From contig CBDCBO010000002.1 of NCBI GenBank assembly GCA_965214335.1, positions 1 through 64,000 on the forward strand: a DNA stretch of 64,000 nucleotides. The letters run 5' to 3'. Of the stretch, positions 25,944 to 34,126 are shown piece after piece. A program made the position numbers and the translations under genes. Under the pieces are notes generated by a model, which had not been told where the DNA came from, ran no database searches, and saw only the letters and a program-made list of their open reading frames with translations. The stretch comes from Velthaea sp965214335. Its GTDB lineage: Bacteria; Vulcanimicrobiota; Vulcanimicrobiia; Vulcanimicrobiales; Vulcanimicrobiaceae. Every line of letters starts with the position of its first letter. Position 1 is the first letter of the stretch.

Positions 25944-28025
25944 ATGGATCGCGTCGACCGGCCAAGTGCGCAGGCCTTGCTGGCCGAGTTGGGTTACGAG
26001 CCGCGCTTGATCATCTATCTCGCCGGTGCGCCGGGCGCCGGAAAGACGCATCGCATCTTGAGCGATGCCGCGTTCCAGCGCCAAGCCGGGCGGCGTGTCG
26101 CGATCGGATGGATCGAGACCAAGGGCCGCCCGGACCTCGAAGAACTGGCGGCCGGCATCACGCGTATCGCGCCGCGGACCTTCCGCGCCGGCGGTGCGGC
26201 GTTCGAGGATTTCGACCTTGACGCGGCGCTCGCCAGCGACGCCGAGACGATCGTGCTCGATGAACTCGCGCATGCGAATCCCGAAGGCGCGCCGCACGCG
26301 AAACGCTGGCAGGATGCGCTCGCGCTGCGCGCCGCGGGCAAATCCGTTTTAGGTGCGTTCAACATTCAGCACCTCGAAACAGTCGCACCGCTGGCCGAAC
26401 GCATCATCGGCCATCCGATCCGCGAAATCGTACCGATCTCGTTCCTGCGCGATGCCGACGGCGTGATCGCCCTCGACGTTTCGGTCGCGGTGCTCGAATC
26501 GCGTTTGCGCAGCGGACGCATCGTGCGCATCGACGATGTCGAGCGGGCCGCGATGGGACTATTCAAGCCGCAAAATCTGCAGCTGTTGCGCGAACTCTTA
26601 CTGCGCACCGTCGATGCGCTGACGGTGCCGGTCGTCAGTCCGGCCAAGACATCCACCGCGCTTGCGATCGTGGCCGCGACGGGTGAAGCGAAGCCCTACG
26701 TCCGCCGGATCGCGGCGCTGGCCGAAGCGCTCGATCTGGCGCTCGAAGTCACCGTGATCGACGGAACCGCGACGGCCGATCTGGCCGATGCGGTACGAGC
26801 CGGGGACGGCGTCCTCATCGGTATCCCGCCGGGTCTGCTCAAAGGCAATTTGACCGACGTGCGGGCGGCCTTCGTCAGCGTGCCGATGGGTGACATGGCC
26901 ACCAAAATCCTGAGCCGGCCGATCGACCGCGACCTCTACATCGTCGATCCGACGCGACTGCCGCTGGCGCGCGGCGCGAACGGAGCCCGGCATCCCTACG
27001 GACAAACCGCCGGCGACCGGCTGCGCATCGGCTACGGCCGGTTAACGATTTACCTGGGCTCGGTCGCGGGCAGCGGCAAAACTTTCGCGATGCTCGATCG
27101 CGCGCATGCGCTCATGGAAGAAGGCGTCGACGTTGTGGCCGCCCTGATCGAAACGCACGGCCGCATCGACACGGCGGCCAAGGCCGCCGGCATCGAGATG
27201 CTGCCGCGTTTGCCGAACGGTGAACTCGACCGGGATGCCGTGCTCCGCCGCCGGCCGGGGGTCGTGCTCATCGACGAATTGGCCCACACGAATGCGCCGG
27301 GCAGCACGTATCCCAAGCGTTACGACGACGTGATCAATATTCTGCGTGACGGCATCGCGGTCATGACGACGCTCAACGTGCAGCACCTCGAGGGACTGGG
27401 CGACGCCGTCGAACGCCTGACCGGCATGCACGTGCGCGAAACGTTGCCCGATACGATTTTGGAATTAGCCGACGACGTCATCTTCATCGACGTGACGCCC
27501 GACGTATTGCGCGAACGTTTGCGCCAAGGCAAAATCTATCCGGCCGAACGCATCGATACGGCTTTAGCGAATTTTTTTCGAGCCGACAACCTCGCGGCGC
27601 TGCGCGAATTGACCGTGCGTGAACTCATGCACGCGCGCGGCGAACGCCGCGCGGCACCGCCGTTCTCGCGCATCGTGCTGGGTGTCGCGGCGCGCGAACG
27701 CGATGTGTTGCTGATCGAGCGGATGGCTCGACTCGCGGCGCGGCTGGACGTCGATTTGCTTGTGATGCACGTTGCGCTGCCGGGAAAAGACGTGCCGGCC
27801 GCGATCCTCGATGCGCTCACCAAAGCGACGCGGCTGGCCAAAGCCAAGTGGCGGCTCGAAGTCAATAGCGATCCGGCCGCCGCGCTGACTGCCGCCGCGA
27901 CCGACCTCGATGTACTCGTCGTGGAATCGCCGCGTGAAAAGCAGCGCATGTTCGGCCCGCCGTCGTTCGCTGTAAAGATCACTCGTTCGAGCGCGCGCGA
28001 ATTGCTGGTGCTGGCTCCGCGCTGA
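25944..28025 (+). CDS. Tandem KdpD sensor-domain protein without a kinase domain
   Basis: A 693-aa soluble protein made of two copies of the KdpD N-terminal module, each followed by a universal-stress-like domain. Copy 1 has Walker A GAPGAGKT (28-35) and VLDELAHANPEG. Copy 2 has GSVAGSGKT (~371-379) and LIDELAHTNAPGS. Both keep the NIQHLE/NVQHLE element. The USP-like parts lie at about 225-350 and 575-693. There are no membrane helices, HisKA or ATPase_c domains. In classical KdpD these modules sense K+ supply or c-di-AMP and control the attached kinase. Here they must act in trans. The gene diverges from the kinase gene with only 33 bp between starts. Confidence 0.88.
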   Translation: MDRVDRPSAQALLAELGYEPRLIIYLAGAPGAGKTHRILSDAAFQRQAGRRVAIGWIETKGRPDLEELAAGITRIAPRTFRAGGAAFEDFDLDAALASDAETIVLDELAHANPEGAPHAKRWQDALALRAAGKSVLGAFNIQHLETVAPLAERIIGHPIREIVPISFLRDADGVIALDVSVAVLESRLRSGRIVRIDDVERAAMGLFKPQNLQLLRELLLRTVDALTVPVVSPAKTSTALAIVAATGEAKPYVRRIAALAEALDLALEVTVIDGTATADLADAVRAGDGVLIGIPPGLLKGNLTDVRAAFVSVPMGDMATKILSRPIDRDLYIVDPTRLPLARGANGARHPYGQTAGDRLRIGYGRLTIYLGSVAGSGKTFAMLDRAHALMEEGVDVVAALIETHGRIDTAAKAAGIEMLPRLPNGELDRDAVLRRRPGVVLIDELAHTNAPGSTYPKRYDDVINILRDGIAVMTTLNVQHLEGLGDAVERLTGMHVRETLPDTILELADDVIFIDVTPDVLRERLRQGKIYPAERIDTALANFFRADNLAALRELTVRELMHARGERRAAPPFSRIVLGVAARERDVLLIERMARLAARLDVDLLVMHVALPGKDVPAAILDALTKATRLAKAKWRLEVNSDPAAALTAAATDLDVLVVESPREKQRMFGPPSFAVKITRSSARELLVLAPR

Positions 28026-28086
28026 TGCGGGCGGGCGCGGCGTTGCGCGAGCCGCGCTCGCGCTATCATTACGGTTCACCGTTACG

Positions 28087-28275
28087 TCACCACAGGACGC
28101 CGTCACCGATAAGGACGTACAGAATCGGACCGATGCCCCAGATCAAACCAAGCAGCGCCCACAAGATTTTGCGGCCGCGGCTCAGGTCGGTGCGACCGGC
28201 CAAATTGATCCACATCAAAATAACGGCAACCGGGTGCAGAATCGCCGACAGGACGAGTTCCAGAATGAGCTTCAT
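28087..28275 (-). CDS. Small two-helix membrane protein (PLDc_N-like)
   Basis: A 62-aa protein with two hydrophobic helices, residues ~3-24 and ~38-58, joined by a basic loop (AGRTDLSRGRKILW). The second helix, ALLGLIWGIGPILYVLIGDG, has the W-x(4-5)-P-x-LY look of the membrane region found at the N-terminus of cardiolipin synthases (PLDc_N), often seen as a stand-alone small protein. It lies 3' of the beta-barrel gene on the same strand and may be the last gene of the kdp transcript. Confidence 0.7.
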   Translation of the reverse strand: MKLILELVLSAILHPVAVILMWINLAGRTDLSRGRKILWALLGLIWGIGPILYVLIGDGVLW

Positions 28276-28329
28276 GCGAACCGCTTCGACTCCGGGTGCG
28301 ACGTTCCGGTAAGCGTAGCGATTGCTATA

Positions 28330-29166
28330 TTAGAAGTAGTAGCTCAAGCCGACGCCGGTATAGCGATAGCGGCCGGTCGCGACCGTTGCCGAGCGTCCGG
28401 CTTCGAGATCGACCTGCAAACGATTTGCGAACGACACTTCGACGCCGGTCAGATATTGCACGCGCGTCGATGACAGCGGGCCCAGCGCGTGCGAAAACGC
28501 CGCGGCCTCGAAAAACACCGAGGTCGCGGCGGTTGCCGCTGCTGACAGCACGAGTGAGGGAACGATGCTGGTGTAGCGGTGCGAGCCGTCGGACAAGCTG
28601 TTGTAGCCCAACGTGCCGGCCAGCGCGAAGCCCGGTGTCACGGCGTAACTGGCGTTCGCGTTAGCGGTGTAACCAGCGCCGCCGGCCGAGTAGCCGTTGA
28701 GACCCGTCGGTGCGCTGACGACGGCGTTGACGCCGTAGAGCCACTTCGCCGAGTAGCCGAGTTCGTATTTTGCGCCGACCGAAACGTCGCTCGAACCGAT
28801 CGTGCCGGCCGAGCGATCGAGCGTCGGCGGCGCGACCGAAACTTCGAGATTCGGGATCGCGGTGCCGGCGCGCACCAGCGTCTGCGGATACTGCGCGAGC
28901 GGCGGCCCGCCGTCGGGCGTCGTGTTGGCGTAGCCCGTTTCGATCAGCACGTGGCCGCGCTTGACCGTACACACCGACGTCGTCACGCTGGGCCGCGTTA
29001 CGACCGCCAACGTGGTCGTACACGGGTCGCTAACGGCGGCCGCCGGCGTCGGGCTTGCGAGCGGCGCGTTCGGAGCCGGGTTAGGCGCCGGTAGCGCTTG
29101 GGCCGTTGCGACCGCGGGCCACATGACGGCAAGACCGGCGAAGAGCATGCTGCGCACGTTGCCCAC
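28330..29166 (-). CDS. Predicted outer-membrane beta-barrel protein next to kdpC
   Basis: A 278-aa exported protein with a signal peptide (cleavage likely after VATAQA) and a Pro/Ala-rich N-terminal segment with two cysteines. Alternating strands from about residue 70 onward end YTGVGLSYYF. The terminal Phe and aromatic girdle are classic outer-membrane insertion signals. The pattern resembles the small transporter-like barrels of the phenol MetA type. It begins 48 bp after kdpC on the same strand, so cotranscription with kdpFABC is plausible. That would be an unusual addition to a potassium operon. No function is known. Confidence 0.75.
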   Translation of the reverse strand: MGNVRSMLFAGLAVMWPAVATAQALPAPNPAPNAPLASPTPAAAVSDPCTTTLAVVTRPSVTTSVCTVKRGHVLIETGYANTTPDGGPPLAQYPQTLVRAGTAIPNLEVSVAPPTLDRSAGTIGSSDVSVGAKYELGYSAKWLYGVNAVVSAPTGLNGYSAGGAGYTANANASYAVTPGFALAGTLGYNSLSDGSHRYTSIVPSLVLSAAATAATSVFFEAAAFSHALGPLSSTRVQYLTGVEVSFANRLQVDLEAGRSATVATGRYRYTGVGLSYYF

Positions 29167-29214
29167 CTTCCCCGCGCGACCGGTGCATCCTTAACGGTTG
29201 GGCCTCTCTTAACA

Positions 29215-29880
29215 TTAGCGCTGTGCGTCGAGCGCGCGGTTGAGTTCGAGCACGTTGATGCGCGGCTCGCCCAGTATGCCGAAGATTCGGCCCTCGATGT
29301 GCGCGCTCACGAGCGCGCGAACGTCGGCGATCGGCAGATTACGCGCTTTGGCCACGCGCGGCGCTTCATAAAACGCGCCTTCCGGTGAGATCTCGGGATC
29401 GATTCCGCTGCCGCTGGAGGTCACCAGATCCATCGGCGGCGTACCGGGCGCATCCGGATTGGCCTTTTCGAGCGACGCGATGGCGGCCTTGGTCGCGTCG
29501 ATGAGCTTCTTACTCGTAGGCGCGAGATTCGTGCCGCCCGTCGATGTCGGATCGTAGCCGTTCTTGCCGGCGGCCGACGGCCGGCCTTGAAAATATTGCG
29601 GCTTGGTGAACAGGGCGCCGATGATGTGCGAACCGATCGGCTTGCCGTTCTGCACGATCATCGACCCTCCGGCTTGGTGCGGGAAAGCCAGCATGCCGAT
29701 GCCGGTGATGAGCAGCGGGTAGGCGATGCCGAGGATGACGACGCTCACGACGGTGTAGATCACCGACGTAACGAGGTGCGACAGAATTGATTCACCCTTC
29801 GCTGACGGCGGTGTTGCGAGCGGCGCGTCCGGCGCTTCGTGCGCCGTCGAGGTCAACGGACGATTGATGATGGTGCTCAT
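29215..29880 (-). CDS. kdpC: KdpC, potassium-transporting ATPase subunit C
   Basis: Single-pass accessory subunit of the KdpFABC potassium pump. The 221 aa have one membrane helix (TSVIYTVVSVVILGIAYPLL), then the periplasmic domain with YFQGRPSAAG and SGSGIDPEISPEGA, and the C-terminal LVSAHIEGRIFGILGEPRIN. The N-terminus is about 30 residues longer than in E. coli KdpC and rich in Pro/Ala. It lies 11 bp downstream of kdpB. Confidence 0.96.
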   Translation of the reverse strand: MSTIINRPLTSTAHEAPDAPLATPPSAKGESILSHLVTSVIYTVVSVVILGIAYPLLITGIGMLAFPHQAGGSMIVQNGKPIGSHIIGALFTKPQYFQGRPSAAGKNGYDPTSTGGTNLAPTSKKLIDATKAAIASLEKANPDAPGTPPMDLVTSSGSGIDPEISPEGAFYEAPRVAKARNLPIADVRALVSAHIEGRIFGILGEPRINVLELNRALDAQR

Positions 29881-29891
29881 GCTGCTCCGGC

Positions 29892-31943
29892 TTAGGTAAG
29901 GTGTAGCGCCGTTAAGATGACGTCGATGATTTTAATGCCGACGAAGGGCACGACGATGCCGCCGAGTCCGTACACTAGGGCGTTCTCGCGCAATACCGCG
30001 TCGGCGCCGCGCGGTTTGTAGGCGACGCCGCGGAGCGCGAGCGGAATGAGCGCGATGATGATGAGCGCGTTGAAGATGATCGCCGAAAGAATCGCGCTCT
30101 GCGGCGTCGACAGCCGCATGATGTTGAGTTCGCCCATCACCGGATATGCCGTAGCGAACATCGCCGGCAGAATCGCGAAATACTTCGCAACGTCGTTCGC
30201 AATCGAGAACGTCGTTAGTGCGCCGCGCGTCATCAATAATTGTTTGCCGACTTCGACGACTTCGATTAATTTGGTCGGGTCCGAATCGAGGTCGACCATG
30301 TTGCCGGCTTCTTTGGCGGCTTGCGTTCCGGAATTCATGGCCACGCCGACATCGGCTTGGGCCAGCGCCGGCGCGTCGTTGGTACCGTCGCCGGTCATTG
30401 CCACCAGCCGCCCCGAACCTTGTTCGCGCCGAATGAGCGCCATCTTCGTTTCCGGCGTCGCTTCGGCCAGGAAGTCATCGACGCCGGCTTCGGTCGCGAT
30501 GGCGCTGGCGGTAAGCGGATTGTCGCCGGTGATCATGATCGTGCGAATGCCCATCGCGCGCAGCCGGTCGAAGCGTTCGCGCATGTTCGGTTTCAAGATA
30601 TCTTTGAGGTAGATGACGCCCAGCACGGCGCGTTCGCTGGCCAAGAGCAGCGGCGTTCCACCGGCGCGGGCGATTCGCTCGATATGGGCCTCGAGCGACG
30701 CGTCCGGTGCCGTGCCGCGGTTTTCGCGGATCCAGGCTTTGACCGAATCCGGCGCGCCTTTACGGACTTTGCTACCGTCGGCGAAATCGAGACCGCTCAT
30801 GCGCGTGTAGGCGCTAAACGGAACGAAGGTCGCACCGTCGGGTACGCGGGCTGCCGCGTCGCTCCGGCCGTCGAGCTCGGCTTCGGGCGCGGCGAGCAGT
30901 ACGATCGAACGGCCTTCGGGCGTTTCATCCGCCAGTGACGATAAATACGCGGCGCGGTACACCGCTGTCCGGTCGAGACCGGGCGACGTGACGATCTCGG
31001 TTGCTTGGCGGTTTCCGAGCGTGATCGTGCCGGTCTTGTCCAACAGCAGGGTATCGACGTCGCCGGCGGCTTCAACGGCCCGGCCGCTCGTCGCCAGAAC
31101 GTTGCGCTGCAGCACCCGATCCATGCCCGCGATGCCGATCGCCGACAGCAGGCCGCCGATCGTCGTTGGAATCAGACAGACCAGCAGCGCGATCAAGACG
31201 ACGATGCTGGGCACCGTGCCGGCGTAGATTGAAAACGGCGCCAGCGTCGCAACGGCAACGAGAAAGACGATCGTGAGGCCGGCGAGCAAGATCGACAGCG
31301 CGATTTCGTTGGGCGTCTTTTGACGCTGCGCGCCTTCGACGAGCGAGATCATGCGATCGAGAAACGATTCGCCCGGATTTGCGCCGACGACGAGTTCGAT
31401 TTGGTCCGACAGTACGCGCGTGCCGCCGGTAACCGAACTGCGGTCGCCGCCGGCTTCCCGGATCACCGGCGCGGATTCGCCGGTGATCGCTGATTCATCG
31501 ACGGTAGCGGCGCCTATGACGACTTCGCCGTCGGCCGGAATGAGCTCGCCGGCATCGACGCGCACGCGGTCGCCTTTGCGAAGCGAGGTCGCGCTGACCG
31601 TTTCAACCGCGTTGCCGACGACGCGTCTGGCCGACGTATCGGATTTGGTGCGGCGCAGAAAATCGGCTTGCGCTTTGCCGCGGCCTTCGGCGACGGCCTC
31701 GGCGAAATTCGCGAAGACGACGGTGAACCACAGCCACAGCGAGATCGCCAGGTCGAAACTACCTTGGCCGTTGGCGTGCAAGAAGTCGCGGACGGCGAAG
31801 ATCGCGCACACGAGTGCGCCGACTTCCACGATGAACATCACCGGGTTACGCAGCTGCCAGCGCGGGTCGAGCTTCTTGAACGACTCGGCAACTGCCGGGC
31901 CGATGATTTCCCGGTCGAACAGAGCGCGTTGACGCGAGACCAT
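29892..31943 (-). CDS. kdpB: KdpB, potassium-transporting P-type ATPase catalytic subunit
   Basis: Energises high-affinity K+ uptake. The 683 aa are the usual length. The phosphorylation motif DKTGTITLGNR and the actuator TGESAPV are present. TGDNPLTA, GDGTNDAPALAQADVGVAMN and the membrane helices in canonical order follow. The N-terminal inhibitory-phosphorylation element in TGES-containing helix surroundings looks normal. It is in an operon with kdpA upstream and kdpC downstream. Confidence 0.97.
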   Translation of the reverse strand: MVSRQRALFDREIIGPAVAESFKKLDPRWQLRNPVMFIVEVGALVCAIFAVRDFLHANGQGSFDLAISLWLWFTVVFANFAEAVAEGRGKAQADFLRRTKSDTSARRVVGNAVETVSATSLRKGDRVRVDAGELIPADGEVVIGAATVDESAITGESAPVIREAGGDRSSVTGGTRVLSDQIELVVGANPGESFLDRMISLVEGAQRQKTPNEIALSILLAGLTIVFLVAVATLAPFSIYAGTVPSIVVLIALLVCLIPTTIGGLLSAIGIAGMDRVLQRNVLATSGRAVEAAGDVDTLLLDKTGTITLGNRQATEIVTSPGLDRTAVYRAAYLSSLADETPEGRSIVLLAAPEAELDGRSDAAARVPDGATFVPFSAYTRMSGLDFADGSKVRKGAPDSVKAWIRENRGTAPDASLEAHIERIARAGGTPLLLASERAVLGVIYLKDILKPNMRERFDRLRAMGIRTIMITGDNPLTASAIATEAGVDDFLAEATPETKMALIRREQGSGRLVAMTGDGTNDAPALAQADVGVAMNSGTQAAKEAGNMVDLDSDPTKLIEVVEVGKQLLMTRGALTTFSIANDVAKYFAILPAMFATAYPVMGELNIMRLSTPQSAILSAIIFNALIIIALIPLALRGVAYKPRGADAVLRENALVYGLGGIVVPFVGIKIIDVILTALHLT

Positions 31944-32031
31944 TAACCGAGAACCTCCAGGCGTGAGCCGCAGCCCGCGCCATTGCGCCGGCGGCGCGGT
32001 AAAGTGTAAGCACGCGGTGCAGTGAACATGG

Positions 32032-33732
32032 TTAGAACGTCTGACCGCGCAGCAGTTGCAGGTGCTCGACGATCGGACCCAGCGCGTCGGCCGGCAGGAA
32101 GGTGAGCAAGCCGACGATGACGATCACGCTGAGCAGCAGCGCCACGAAGACGGGTGACGTCGTCGTGAACGTGCCGGCGGTTACGGGCACGGCTTTCTTG
32201 CCGGCTAGTGCGCCGGCTAACGCGATCATCGGAACGATGATCGCGAAGCGGCCGAAGAACATCGCGATGCCGGTCGCGATGTTGTAGAACGTGTTGGCGC
32301 TCAAGCCACCGAATGCCGAGCCGTTATTGCCCGTTGACGATGAAAACGCATACAGAATTTCGGAAAAGCCGTGCGCGCCGTTGTTACCCAGTGTCGCTAG
32401 GCCGTCTTTGGAGACCGCCGCGACGGCCGTCGGTATGAGCGAGAACAGCGGGACGACGAGAATTGCGAGGATCGCTAATTGCACCTCGCGCCGTTCGATT
32501 TTCTTGCCTAAGTATTCAGGCGTGCGGCCGACCATCAAACCGGCGATGAAGACGGTCAGAACGACGAACAAGATCATGCCGTAAAAGCCGCTGCCGACGC
32601 CGCCGAAGATGATTTCGCCGAGCTGGATGTCGAGCAGCGGGATGAGTCCGCCCAGCGGCGTGAACGAATCGTGCTGGGCGTTGACGGCACCGCACGACGT
32701 ATCGGTCGTCATGGTGGCAAACAGCGCCGATGCCGCGACACCAAAGCGCGTATCTTTGCCTTCCATGTTCGGCCCGGCGACGCCCAGCTGGTGCACGATC
32801 GGATTACCGCCCGATTCGGCACCGTAGACGCCGGCAAATCCCGCCACGAACACAATCGACATCGCGATGAACAACGCCCAACCCTGACGCTGATCTTTGG
32901 CGAAGCGCCCGAACGTGTACGTGAGCGCTCCGGCAATGAGAAAGATGCAGACCATCTCGAGCAGGTTCGAAAGCGGCGTCGGGTTTTCGTTTGGTGCAAT
33001 CGAGTTGGCGCCGACGAATCCGCCGCCGTTGGTGCCCAGCTCCTTGATGATCTCCTGCGAAGCCATCGGCCCACCCGTAATCGTTTGGGTAACGCCTTCG
33101 AGCCCTTTGACGTCGGTATATGCCGATAGGTTTTGGGGCACGCCCTGCCAGAGCAACAGCAATGCGCCGACGATCGAGATCGGCAGCAGTACGTAGAATA
33201 CCGAGCGCGTCATGTCGACCCAGAAATTGCCCAGCGTCGTGCGGTCGGTGCGCACGATACCGCGCATGAACGCGATCGAAAGCGCGATGCCGACGGCGGC
33301 CGAAACGAAATTGTGCCACGCGAGGCCGATCATCTGCGACAGATAGCTCATCGTCGACTCGCCGGAGTAGAACTGCCAGTTCGTATTCGTCAGAAAGCTG
33401 ATCGCCGTGTTCCAAGCGAGGTCCGGCGCGAAGTTGCCGAAATGCTGCGGGTTGAGCGGTAGCCAAGCTTGCGTGCGGAGGAGCACGTACAGATAGACGA
33501 AGCCGACGAAACTGAAGCCGAACATCGCCAAAACGTAGGTGCGCCAACCCATCTCGCGTTCGGGTGAAATGCGGCACATGCGATACAATGCGCTCTCGAT
33601 GGGCGCCACGACCGGCGTGAGAAACACGCGTTCGCCGGCGAAGACGCGGTACATATACGTGCCCAGCGGCTTAACGCACGCGAGCACGAGCCCGAAGGTC
33701 AAGAGCGCTTGCAGCCATCCGACGATCGTCAT
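32032..33732 (-). CDS. kdpA: KdpA, potassium-transporting ATPase channel subunit
   Basis: K+-selective channel-like subunit of KdpFABC, 566 aa with about ten membrane helices. The four degenerate selectivity-filter repeats are recognisable: TNTNWQFYSGES, GTNGGGFVGANS, TTDTSCGAVN and GGVGSGFYGM. It begins one base after the kdpF stop. An 88-bp gap separates it from kdpB. Confidence 0.97.
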   Translation of the reverse strand: MTIVGWLQALLTFGLVLACVKPLGTYMYRVFAGERVFLTPVVAPIESALYRMCRISPEREMGWRTYVLAMFGFSFVGFVYLYVLLRTQAWLPLNPQHFGNFAPDLAWNTAISFLTNTNWQFYSGESTMSYLSQMIGLAWHNFVSAAVGIALSIAFMRGIVRTDRTTLGNFWVDMTRSVFYVLLPISIVGALLLLWQGVPQNLSAYTDVKGLEGVTQTITGGPMASQEIIKELGTNGGGFVGANSIAPNENPTPLSNLLEMVCIFLIAGALTYTFGRFAKDQRQGWALFIAMSIVFVAGFAGVYGAESGGNPIVHQLGVAGPNMEGKDTRFGVAASALFATMTTDTSCGAVNAQHDSFTPLGGLIPLLDIQLGEIIFGGVGSGFYGMILFVVLTVFIAGLMVGRTPEYLGKKIERREVQLAILAILVVPLFSLIPTAVAAVSKDGLATLGNNGAHGFSEILYAFSSSTGNNGSAFGGLSANTFYNIATGIAMFFGRFAIIVPMIALAGALAGKKAVPVTAGTFTTTSPVFVALLLSVIVIVGLLTFLPADALGPIVEHLQLLRGQTF

Positions 33733-33733
33733 G

Positions 33734-33823
33734 TTAGAACTTTTCCGGACGCAGCATCGCGTAGGTCAGGTACGCTAACGCACCGATGCAAAGAATGAGA
33801 CCGACGAGCAAATCCGCGTTCAT
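33734..33823 (-). CDS. kdpF: KdpF, small subunit of the potassium pump
   Basis: A 29-residue single-helix peptide that stabilises the Kdp complex, starting MNADLLVGLILCIGALAY and ending YAMLRPEKF. The ...LRPE(K/R)F tail is the family signature. The ATG at 33823 overlaps the stop of an upstream tiny ORF (ATGA). kdpA starts one base after its stop. Long frames running through here from 33988 are not real; the Kdp match begins at this ATG. Confidence 0.92.
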   Translation of the reverse strand: MNADLLVGLILCIGALAYLTYAMLRPEKF

Positions 33824-33909
33824 ACGCGTTCGCAACCGGCCGCATAGCGGTCCATGACGGCAAACAGGGCAATTGCGAGTGCGATTAGCGCCAACTCGAG
33901 GACAATCAT
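33820..33909 (-). CDS. Tiny membrane-peptide ORF upstream of and overlapping kdpF
   Basis: A 29-codon ORF from ATG 33909 to TGA 33820-33822, overlapping the kdpF ATG. The product begins MIVLELALIALAIALFAVMD and ends RYAAGCERV: one hydrophobic helix followed by a short Arg/Cys/Glu tail. GGAG lies about 13 nt upstream of the start. The overlap, length and one-helix design argue for a real leader subunit or coupling peptide of the kdp operon. It was too short for routine ORF calling. I cannot name a family with certainty. Confidence 0.65.
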   Translation of the reverse strand: MIVLELALIALAIALFAVMDRYAAGCERV

Positions 33910-34126
33910 CGATGCAAGAACTCCGCGCCGTTCGGCGAGTCTGGATTTGCGGTGGTAACTCCAGCGATTTTACGCATGCGCGGGGCATTGCGCGAGGGGC
34001 CGAATGGACGATCCTTTCGGCTGACGCGAGCGCGTCGAGCCGGGCTGAAAATTAACTACCACGGAGCGGGATTTTTTGTGGTGCGTGCAATCCAGGAAAG
34101 TAACCGTGCCGTTAAGGCCTTAGATA
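33910..34126. promoter_or_regulatory. Divergent intergenic region between kdp operon and nickel-transport operon
   Basis: The 217 bp hold the start regions of two operons facing away from each other. I see an AT-richer patch (AAAATTAACTACC near 34047-34059, ATTTTTTGTG near 34070) that could be part of a kdp-side promoter. I find no convincing -35/-10 pair and no recognisable riboswitch such as ydaO. Confidence 0.4.

Noticed and set aside
33910..34126. c-di-AMP (ydaO-type) riboswitch in front of kdp
   Set aside because: None of the conserved core elements could be recognised in the leader on the kdp strand.
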